The notes under the pieces: generated by a model
Told to the model about the DNA's origin: nothing
The model's database searches: none
What the model saw: only the letters and a program-made list of their open reading frames with translations
Shown: positions 16,301 to 23,459 of the stretch, piece by piece
Position numbering within the stretch: position 1 is the first letter of the stretch
How the letters are laid out: every line of letters starts with the position of its first letter
Source of the DNA: Clostridiales bacterium
GTDB taxonomy: Bacteria; Bacillota; Clostridia; Christensenellales; Aristaeellaceae
DNA: 33,731 nucleotides
Assembly: GCA_012513645.1 (NCBI GenBank)
Contig: JAAZBU010000089.1
Span: forward strand, 1 to 33,731
Reading direction: 5' to 3'
Position numbers and translations under genes: made by a program

Positions 16301-16381
16301 TCCCAAAGCAGACAAACGGACAACCCGCCTTTAAACCGGACCCAGGCAGCGGATGCTGCTGGAATATAAGGAGGTTTATCC

Positions 16382-17569
16382 ATGAAAAAGCTACTCTCTC
16401 TGGCTCTGGTGCTGAGCCTGGCGCTGACGATGGCGCTGCCGGCCTTTGCGGCCGCCCCTGCAAAGCTCAAGGTGTGGGGCGCGCAGGACGATCAGGCGAT
16501 CCTGCAGGAAATGGTTGAGTCCTTCAAGGCCGCTCACCCCGACGTGGCGGTGGAAGTTGAGTTTGGCGTGGTGGGCGAGCCCGATGCCAAGACCAAGTAC
16601 CTGGAAGATCCCGCCGCCGCAGCTGACGTGTTTGCCTTTGCCGGCGACCAGCTGATGGACCTGGTGGCCGCGGGCGCGCTGTACGAGGTGACCCTCAACC
16701 GCGAAGCCATCGAGGCCGCCAACTCCCCCGGCTCCATCGAGGCCGCCACCATTAACGGCACCCTGTATGCCTACCCCATGACGGCCGACAACGGCTACTT
16801 CCTGTACTATGACAAGTCCGTCATCAGCGAGGAGCAGGTGAAGACGCTGGACGGCATTCTGGAAGCCGCCAACGCCGCCGGCCAGAAGGTCATGATGGAC
16901 GTTTCCAACGGCTGGTACATCGCCAGCTTCTTCTTGGGCGCCGGCGGCAAGCTGGGCCTAGACGCGGAAGGCAACCAGACCTGTGACTTCAACAACGAGC
17001 GCGGCGTGGCCGCCGGCGAAGCCATCAAGGCCTTCACCGCCAACGATGCCTTCATGACCGGTGACGTCAACACCATGCTGCCCGGCTCCATGGGCGACAC
17101 CATCGCCGCCGGCGTGGCCGGCACCTGGCTGGCCGAGGGCATCCAGGCCAAGCTGGGCGACAACTACGCCGCCACCAAGCTGCCCACCTTCACCATGGCG
17201 GGCGAGCAGGTGCAGATGGCTTCCTTCGCCGGCTACAAGCTGATGGGCGTCAACTCCCTCACCGAGTACCCCGAAGAGGCCATGGCGCTGGCCGAGTGGT
17301 TCACCAACGAGGAGAACCAGATCAAGCGCTTTGAGACCCGTGCCCTGGGCCCGGCCAACAGCAATGCCGCCGCGAGCGAGGCCGTCAAGGCCAACGTGGC
17401 ACTGGGCGCCCTGGCTGAGCAGTCCGCCTTCGCCGTCCCCGAGAAGGACGTGCGCGGCAACTACTGGACCCCCGCCGAAGCCTTTGGCACCACCATGGAA
17501 GCCAAGGACTACAGCAAGGACGTCAAGACCCTGCTGGACGAGATGGTCGCTGCCATCACCGCCAAGTAA
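16382..17569 (+). CDS. maltodextrin-type extracellular solute-binding protein
   Basis: This 395-residue protein resembles MalE-type family 1 sugar-binding proteins, with the early KLKVWGAQDDQAILQEMVESF motif region and a NEENQIKRFETR-type C-terminal hinge area. It would deliver oligosaccharide to the two permeases encoded downstream. The signal peptide (1-24, MKK start, AFAA cleavage region) has no lipobox cysteine, so the mature protein should be released by signal peptidase I rather than lipid-anchored. This is unusual for a single-membrane Gram-positive. It heads the operon behind the promoter and operator, and a terminator-like hairpin follows it. Maltodextrin is inferred from the downstream enzymes. 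Confidence 0.88.
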   Translation: MKKLLSLALVLSLALTMALPAFAAAPAKLKVWGAQDDQAILQEMVESFKAAHPDVAVEVEFGVVGEPDAKTKYLEDPAAAADVFAFAGDQLMDLVAAGALYEVTLNREAIEAANSPGSIEAATINGTLYAYPMTADNGYFLYYDKSVISEEQVKTLDGILEAANAAGQKVMMDVSNGWYIASFFLGAGGKLGLDAEGNQTCDFNNERGVAAGEAIKAFTANDAFMTGDVNTMLPGSMGDTIAAGVAGTWLAEGIQAKLGDNYAATKLPTFTMAGEQVQMASFAGYKLMGVNSLTEYPEEAMALAEWFTNEENQIKRFETRALGPANSNAAASEAVKANVALGALAEQSAFAVPEKDVRGNYWTPAEAFGTTMEAKDYSKDVKTLLDEMVAAITAK

Positions 17570-17580
17570 CAAACCCTGCA

Positions 17581-17614
17581 CGGGGCTGTACCTTCGGGTG
17601 CAGCCCCGGTTTTT
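17581..17614 (+). terminator. UUCG-capped attenuating hairpin between binding protein and permeases
   Basis: A 12-pair stem (one G-U pair) is closed by a C(UUCG)G tetraloop (loop 17593-17596) and followed by five T (17610-17614). Inside an operon it would stop most transcripts after the binding-protein gene, keeping permease levels lower. Confidence 0.85.
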
Positions 17615-17639
17615 CTATGTATTGCCAGCTGATGAGCTC

Positions 17640-17797
17640 ATACTAAACGAGAACGTTAACGCAAGGATGGGCGCGGGATTTTTTCGGCTGCGTGAAGCCG
17701 AAAGAGGAAGGCGTAGCGGCGCTACGCTGACCGAGAGAGGCAATGCGCAGGCGGAAAAAGACAAGTCCCATCAAAGCGTTAAGGTTTGAGTTAGTAT
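17640..17797 (+). other. 158-nt nested inverted-repeat element, structured RNA or MITE-like
   Basis: Three nested complementary pairs enclose the element: 17640-17646 with 17791-17797 (ATACTAA/TTAGTAT), 17656-17662 with 17776-17782 (TTAACGC/GCGTTAA), and 17666-17671 with 17767-17772 (GATGGG/CCCATC). Inside are two perfect hairpins: 17682-17689 with 17696-17703, and 17711-17717 with 17721-17727. The pattern is that of a multibranched RNA; the ends also read as imperfect 22-base terminal inverted repeats. It follows the operon-internal terminator and ends 13 bases before the permease's ribosome-binding site. I could not match it to a named RNA family. Confidence 0.6.
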
Positions 17798-17821
17798 CAG
17801 CATAATAAAGGAGGGGTCCCC

Positions 17822-19213
17822 TTGACCGGCTTGACGGCGGCCAGGCGCAAGGCCAAAGCGCGCAAAGGCATTTTCCGGGAACTGTATGAAACCTTCAGGG
17901 ATGGCGATGCCGGCACGCGGCTGTCCTTTTTGGTCATGGGCTTTGGCTCCCTGGTCAAAGGGCAGGTCATCAAGGGCCTGCTGTACCTGGCCAGCCAGGC
18001 GCTGCTGGTGTGGTATCTGGCGGGCTTTGCCTGGCAGTACCTGCGCAAGCTGGGCACGCTGGGCGATGTGGGCATGCAGCGGGTGTGGAGCGAAGAGCGG
18101 CAGATCTTCGTGCGCACACCGGGCGATAACTCCCTGCTGATATTGCTTTTCAGCGTGCTGAGCATCATGGTGGTGCTGGGCTTTCTGGCGCTGTGGCGCG
18201 CCAACATCCGCTCGGCCTATCGGGCGCAGCGCCTAAAGCAGCAGGGCAAACGCCTGCCCACCTTTGCGGACGACATCAAGAGCATGCTGGACGAGCGCTT
18301 TCACCTGTCCATGCTGACGATGCCCTCGCTGATGGTGGTGGCCTTTACGCTGCTGCCCACCATCTTCATGATATTGCTGGCCTTTACCAACTTCGACCAG
18401 GCGCACCAGCCGCCGGGCAACATGTTCACCTGGGTGGGGCTTGATAACTTCCGCAACCTGTTCGGCGGCCACCCGCTGATTGCCAATACCTTTGGCAAGG
18501 TATTCGGGTGGACTATGGCCTGGGCGGTGCTGGCCACCTTTACCAACTACCTGCTGGGCATGGTTGTGGCCATCATGATCAACAACAAGGGCATCAAGCT
18601 CAAGGCCATGTGGCGCACCATCTTTGTGGTCACCATCGCGGTGCCGCAGTTTGTCAGCCTCATGCTGATGAGCCAGATATTGCACGACCAGGGACCGCTC
18701 AACGCGCTGCTCAAGCAGTTTGGCTTCATCGAGCAGAGCATCCCCTTTTTGACGGATACGGCCACCGCGCGCCTGACCATTTTGGTGGTCAACCTGTGGG
18801 TGGGCATCCCCTACACCATGCTGATCACCTCGGGCATTTTGATGAACATCCCTAAGGACCTCTACGAAAGCGCCTCCATCGACGGGGCCAGTCCGGCCAG
18901 GATGTTCTTTTCCATCACGCTGCCCTACATGCTGTTTGTCACCACGCCGTACCTGATCACCGCCTTTGTGGGCAACATCAATAACTTCAACGTCATCTTC
19001 CTGCTCACGCGGGGCGGGCCGATGGTCACCGAGTATTATCAGGCCGGCAAGACCGACCTGCTGGTCACCTGGCTGTACCGCCTGACGGTGGACAGGCAGG
19101 ATTATTCGCTGGCATCCACCATCGGCATCTTTGTGTTCGTCATATCGGCCGGGCTGTCGCTGTTGGTATTTAACCTGTCCGGCTCCAGCCGCAGGGAGGA
19201 GGAGTTTCAGTGA
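17822..19213 (+). CDS. MalF-type sugar ABC transporter permease
   Basis: This 463-residue membrane protein has an N-terminal region of about 150 residues with extra hydrophobic segments (around 32-50, 53-68 and 101-122). The MalF-like core of six segments follows from about 165. The EAA loop that contacts the ATPase is visible as ESASIDGASPARMFFSITLP (around 345-364). It forms the inner-membrane channel with the next gene's product. The start is a TTG at 17822, chosen because GGAGGGG lies just upstream and no ATG is available before the first hydrophobic segment. The length resembles Bacillus MdxF. A stable RNA element precedes it. Confidence 0.9.
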   Translation: MTGLTAARRKAKARKGIFRELYETFRDGDAGTRLSFLVMGFGSLVKGQVIKGLLYLASQALLVWYLAGFAWQYLRKLGTLGDVGMQRVWSEERQIFVRTPGDNSLLILLFSVLSIMVVLGFLALWRANIRSAYRAQRLKQQGKRLPTFADDIKSMLDERFHLSMLTMPSLMVVAFTLLPTIFMILLAFTNFDQAHQPPGNMFTWVGLDNFRNLFGGHPLIANTFGKVFGWTMAWAVLATFTNYLLGMVVAIMINNKGIKLKAMWRTIFVVTIAVPQFVSLMLMSQILHDQGPLNALLKQFGFIEQSIPFLTDTATARLTILVVNLWVGIPYTMLITSGILMNIPKDLYESASIDGASPARMFFSITLPYMLFVTTPYLITAFVGNINNFNVIFLLTRGGPMVTEYYQAGKTDLLVTWLYRLTVDRQDYSLASTIGIFVFVISAGLSLLVFNLSGSSRREEEFQ

Positions 19214-20478
19214 ATACTGCTTCAAAGCCCAGGGCACTGCGCCGCGACCTGGTGCACGCGCTGCCCGTCATCGCCGCGCTGGCGGCCCTCAGCCTGCTGC
19301 TTCCCTGGCTGCATGTGCCGGCCCCCGAGGGGGCGGACTTTGCCCGCAAGGGCATCAACCTGCTGCTGTTTGACCGCGGCATATTGCGGCTGGTACCCCT
19401 GGCCGTGGGGGCAGCGCTGGCGCTGCTGCTGGGGCTGAGCCTGCTGGGCCGCGCCAGCCGATGGTCCGTGCGCGCGTTGGTGGCCGCCTTTGCTCTGGCG
19501 GTGATGGGCGGCATCTACACGCTGCTCACCGCCAAGGTGACGGCCGATGCCTCCGGCCTCATGCCCCAGCCCTTTTTGATCAAACATTTGCAGATCGGCT
19601 GCTGGGCGTTTCTGCTGCTGTCGCTGGCGGGGCTGGTGGCCGCGCTGATGGCGCTGCGCCAGCCGGCCACCTATGTGGTGCTGACGGCCATGGCCGTGGT
19701 GTGGCTGCTGCCCATCCTGTGGCTGCTGATTACCAGCCTGCGGGCCGAGGCCGGCGCCTACACGCCCTACATCATCCCCAAGGGGTGGACGCTTGAAAAC
19801 TACACCCGCCTGTTCACCGATACCGCGCAGTTCAACTTCCCCCGCTGGTACCTCAACACCCTGTGGGTGGCCGTGATCACCTGCCTGGTGACCACCACGC
19901 TGGTGTTGATGGTGGCCTACACCCTAAGCCGCCTGCGCTTCCCCTCGCGCCGCACCTTCCTCAACCTGGGGCTGGTGATCGCCATGTTCCCCGGGTTCAT
20001 GAGCATGATTGCCGTGTACCACATCCTCAAGGCGGTGGGGCTGGCCAAGTCCCTTGTCAGCCTGATACTGGTCTATTCGGGCAGCGGCGTGCTGGGCTAT
20101 ACCATCGCCAAGGGTTTCTTTGATACCATTCCACGCTCGCTGGACGAGGCGGCGCTCATCGACGGCGCCAGCAAAAACACCGTGTTCTGGAAGATCATCC
20201 TGCCCTCATCCCGCCCCATCGTGGTGTACACCGCCATCACGGCGTTTATCGCCCCCTGGGTGGACTTTATCTTCGTGTCGGTCATCATGAAGGATGACTA
20301 CGCCAACTACACCGTGGCGCTGGGCCTGTTTCGGATGCTGGAGCGCGAGCACATCTACCAGTACTTCACGCGGTTCTGCGCGGGGGCAGTGTTGGTGGCC
20401 ATCCCCATTACGCTGCTGTTCATCCGCATTCAGAAGTTCTACGTGGAGGGCGTCACCGGCGGCGCGGTCAAGGGATAA
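19210..20478 (+). CDS. MalG-type sugar ABC transporter permease with long N-terminus
   Basis: This 422-residue protein is well above the usual 280 of MalG/MdxG. The first 145 or so residues contain about four additional hydrophobic segments (around 14-32, 55-75, 82-98 and 126-145). The standard six-segment MalG core follows, with the EAA loop DEAALIDGASKNTVFWKIILP (around 312-332). The GTG start at 19210 overlaps the preceding stop (GTGA) and has a GGGAGGAGGAG site. It pairs with the MalF-type permease. No ATP-binding subunit follows, so a shared MsmX-like ATPase encoded elsewhere is likely. Confidence 0.9.
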   Translation: MNTASKPRALRRDLVHALPVIAALAALSLLLPWLHVPAPEGADFARKGINLLLFDRGILRLVPLAVGAALALLLGLSLLGRASRWSVRALVAAFALAVMGGIYTLLTAKVTADASGLMPQPFLIKHLQIGCWAFLLLSLAGLVAALMALRQPATYVVLTAMAVVWLLPILWLLITSLRAEAGAYTPYIIPKGWTLENYTRLFTDTAQFNFPRWYLNTLWVAVITCLVTTTLVLMVAYTLSRLRFPSRRTFLNLGLVIAMFPGFMSMIAVYHILKAVGLAKSLVSLILVYSGSGVLGYTIAKGFFDTIPRSLDEAALIDGASKNTVFWKIILPSSRPIVVYTAITAFIAPWVDFIFVSVIMKDDYANYTVALGLFRMLEREHIYQYFTRFCAGAVLVAIPITLLFIRIQKFYVEGVTGGAVKG

Positions 20479-21965
20479 TGAACAGGCATGCCGTTTGCCG
20501 CACGCTGGCGCTGACCCTGTGCCTGGTGCTGCTGCCCCTTTATGGCCTGACGCAGGTGCAGGGGCCGGTGTATGAGGTGTTTGTCGCCTCCTTTGCCGAT
20601 GGCGATGGCGACCGGGTGGGCGACCTGAAGGGCCTGACGGGCAAGCTGAGCTACATCCGCTCGCTGGGCGCGCGCAGCCTGTGGCTGATGCCCATCAGCC
20701 CCTCCCCCAGCTACCACAAGTACGACGTGACGGACTATCAGGCCGTCGATCCGGCCTACGGCACGATAGAGGATTTCCGCGCGCTGGCCGCCGCCTGCCG
20801 GGCGGAGGGCCTGTCGCTGATCCTGGACCTGGTGGTCAACCACACCAGCAGCGAGCACCCGTGGTTCATAGATGCGGCGCGCAGCCTGAGCACCGGCGCG
20901 CACAGCCCCTACCGGGATTATTACCACTTCGCCCAGTCGGACGGGCACCCGGTGCCCGGCGCGCCCGGCTGGTACTACCAGGGCAGCTTCGGCCCCCACA
21001 TGCCCGACCTCAACCTCGATAGCCCCGCCGTGCGGCAGGAGATTTCGGACATTCTGGCCTTCTGGCTTAATATGGGCGCCCATGGCTTCCGGCTGGATGC
21101 CACCACCCATTACTATGAAGATCATACCGCGCGCAATGTCGAGTTTCTCTCCTGGCTGCATCAGCAGGTCAAGGCCATTGATCCCCGGGCCTACCTGGTG
21201 GCCGAGGCCTGGAAGGACGAGAGCACCATCCTGGCCCTGTACGAAAGCGGCATCGACAGCCTGTTTAACTTCCCCATGGCGGGGGCCACCGGCTGGCTGA
21301 TCACCGCGATGCGGGCAGGGCAGGGGGCGCAGATCGCGCGTCGGGTGGCCGACTGGCAGCAGAAAATCCGCCAGCGCAACCCGCAGGCGGTGGATGCCCC
21401 CTTCCTGAGCAACCACGACATGGGCCGCTCGGCCGGGTACCTGATGTTCAAGCCCCAGCAGATCAAGCTGGCCGCCGCCCTCTACCTCACCATGCCCGGC
21501 CTGCCCTACCTATACTACGGGGAGGAGTTGGGCCTGTCCGGCTCGGGCCGGGATGAGAACAAGCGCTTGCCCATGCTGTGGTCGTCGGATGAGGCGCTCA
21601 ATACACTTGCCCCCGCGGATGCCGACCAGCGCCAGCGGCAAAAGCAGGGCGTGGATGCCCAGGAGCAGGACCCGGATTCTGTCCTCCATTTCTACCGCCT
21701 GCTGGGCAGTTTGCGCGCGCAGTGCCCCGAGCTGGAGCACGGCGACGTGCAGGCGGTGGACCTGGGCAGCCCCAAAGTGGCCGCCTGGCGCAGCACGCTG
21801 GCGGGCAGCGCGGCGCTGGTGATTCACAACGTGGGCCAAGAACCGATGGCCATTCCCCTGCCCGCTGGCAGCCTGCTGGGCGGCTGGGATACCGGCAGCG
21901 GCATGCCCCAGGTGCAGGGCGATCAGCTGGTGCTGCCCCCCTACTCCGGCTGTATTTTCCGCTGA
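20478..21965 (+). CDS. GH13 alpha-amylase, secreted or membrane-anchored
   Basis: This 495-residue protein has a hydrophobic N-terminal signal (about 5-25) followed by a catalytic (beta/alpha)8 barrel. The conserved regions are complete: LDLVVNHT (113-120s), GFRLDATTH with nucleophile Asp207, VAEAW with acid/base Glu243, and SNHD with Asp314. A C-terminal beta domain ends the protein. No carbohydrate-binding module is present. It would release maltodextrins from starch or glycogen outside the membrane for the transporter. The ATG shares its A with the permease's TAA stop (TAATG), indicating coupling. Exact specificity (amylase, cyclomaltodextrinase-like or glucosidase) is uncertain. Confidence 0.92.
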   Translation: MNRHAVCRTLALTLCLVLLPLYGLTQVQGPVYEVFVASFADGDGDRVGDLKGLTGKLSYIRSLGARSLWLMPISPSPSYHKYDVTDYQAVDPAYGTIEDFRALAAACRAEGLSLILDLVVNHTSSEHPWFIDAARSLSTGAHSPYRDYYHFAQSDGHPVPGAPGWYYQGSFGPHMPDLNLDSPAVRQEISDILAFWLNMGAHGFRLDATTHYYEDHTARNVEFLSWLHQQVKAIDPRAYLVAEAWKDESTILALYESGIDSLFNFPMAGATGWLITAMRAGQGAQIARRVADWQQKIRQRNPQAVDAPFLSNHDMGRSAGYLMFKPQQIKLAAALYLTMPGLPYLYYGEELGLSGSGRDENKRLPMLWSSDEALNTLAPADADQRQRQKQGVDAQEQDPDSVLHFYRLLGSLRAQCPELEHGDVQAVDLGSPKVAAWRSTLAGSAALVIHNVGQEPMAIPLPAGSLLGGWDTGSGMPQVQGDQLVLPPYSGCIFR

Positions 21966-21980
21966 AAGGAAAGCGACTTT

Positions 21981-23459
21981 ATGCGACAAAGCGGTATTCT
22001 TCTTCACATCACCTCCCTGCCGGGGCCGGAGGGCATCGGCACCATGGGTCGGGAAGCCTTTGAATTTGTTAATTTTTTAAAGGCCGCGGGCATGGGCATC
22101 TGGCAGGTGCTGCCCATCTCCCCCACGGGCTACGGCGAATCGCCATACCAGAGCTTTTCCACCTATGCGGGCAACCCCCTGCTGATCGACCTGGGCCTGC
22201 TGGCCGAGGAAGGGCTGCTTGCGCCCGATGCGCAGGAGAAACCCTCTGCTGACGCGGAAACTGTGGACTATGTGGCCGTCATCGCCCGCAAGGAAAGGCG
22301 GCTGCGCGAGGCCTTTGAAGCAGCCCGGGGCAAGCTGGACAATGAGGTGCAGGCCTTTAGCCAGGAGCAGGCCCACTGGCTGCCCGACTACGCGCTGTTT
22401 CGTGCGCTCAAGGCGCACTTTGGCGGCGGCTCCTGGCTGGATTGGCCGGATCAGGCCATCCGCCACCGGCAGGCGGAGGCCATGCGGCGCTACGCCGAGC
22501 AGTTTGAGCAGGAGATCGCCTATCACACGTTTGTGCAGTACCTGTTCTTTCGCCAGTGGCGCGCGCTGAAGGAATATGCCAACGGTCAGGGCATCCGGCT
22601 GTTTGGGGACATGCCCATCTATGTGGCCATGGACTCTTCGGATACCTGGGCCCACCCGCAGGCATTTCAGCTGGACCTGAACCTCAAGCCCCTGGGCGTG
22701 GCCGGCGTGCCGCCGGACTATTTCTCCCGCACCGGCCAGCTGTGGGGCAACCCGCTGTACAACTGGAAGGCGCTCAAAAAGAGCGGCTACCGCTGGTGGA
22801 TCGACCGCATGCGCGCCATGGGCACCGCCTTTGACCTAATCCGTGTGGATCACTTCATCGGCTTTGCCAAGTACTACGACGTCCCCTACGGGGCCACCAC
22901 CGCCCGCTGGGGCCAGTGGCGGCGCGGGCCCGGCCGGGCCTTCTTTGACCGACTGAACCGCGAGCTGCCCGGCCTGAACATCGTGGCGGAGGATCTGGGC
23001 GCGGTGGACAACCGGGTGCGTCTGCTGTTAAAGTACTGCGGGTATCCGGGCATGAAGGTGCTGTGCTTCGCTTTCTCGGGGGAAGCGGACAACCCGCACC
23101 TGCCCCACCACATCCCCCGCAACTGCGTGTACTACACCGGCACGCACGACAACGACACCGTGCTGGGCTGGTGGGAGAGCGCCTCCACCAAGGAGAAGCA
23201 GCTGGCCCGCCGCCTGCTTGGGTTTGCAAAGGATGAGGACATCTGCCGGGCCATGATGGAAGGCGTGCTCAAAAACAAGGCCGCCACCGCCATATTGCCC
23301 ATGCAGGACATCCTGTGCCTGCCGACCCAGGCGCGCATGAACACCCCGGGCACCTTGGGCGGCAACTGGCAGTGGCGCATGAAGCCCGGCGCAGCCGATG
23401 AGCAGCTGGCCGCCCGGCTGCGCAAACTCAATGACCAATTTGGGAGAGGAAAAACCTGA
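21981..23459 (+). CDS. malQ: 4-alpha-glucanotransferase (amylomaltase, GH77)
   Basis: This 492-residue protein is typical of GH77. It begins with the family's RQSGILLHITSLPGPEGIG region. The catalytic residues are visible: nucleophile Asp290 (in LIRVDHFIGF), acid/base Glu337 (in IVAEDLG) and Asp390 (in GTHDND). It transfers glucan segments between maltodextrins in the cytoplasm, lengthening short chains so that the phosphorylase encoded next can use them and releasing glucose. It begins 15 bases after the amylase stop with an AAAGGAAAG site and overlaps glgP (TGATG). Confidence 0.97.
   Translation: MRQSGILLHITSLPGPEGIGTMGREAFEFVNFLKAAGMGIWQVLPISPTGYGESPYQSFSTYAGNPLLIDLGLLAEEGLLAPDAQEKPSADAETVDYVAVIARKERRLREAFEAARGKLDNEVQAFSQEQAHWLPDYALFRALKAHFGGGSWLDWPDQAIRHRQAEAMRRYAEQFEQEIAYHTFVQYLFFRQWRALKEYANGQGIRLFGDMPIYVAMDSSDTWAHPQAFQLDLNLKPLGVAGVPPDYFSRTGQLWGNPLYNWKALKKSGYRWWIDRMRAMGTAFDLIRVDHFIGFAKYYDVPYGATTARWGQWRRGPGRAFFDRLNRELPGLNIVAEDLGAVDNRVRLLLKYCGYPGMKVLCFAFSGEADNPHLPHHIPRNCVYYTGTHDNDTVLGWWESASTKEKQLARRLLGFAKDEDICRAMMEGVLKNKAATAILPMQDILCLPTQARMNTPGTLGGNWQWRMKPGAADEQLAARLRKLNDQFGRGKT

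Noticed and set aside
17649-17662. GAACGTTAACGC as a second LacI/cre operator
   Set aside because: It does not fit the cre pattern and is better explained as one arm of the nested inverted-repeat element.
17331-17789. 152-codon frame running into the structured element
   Set aside because: Out of frame with the binding-protein gene, no ribosome-binding site, and it simply crosses the terminator and element.
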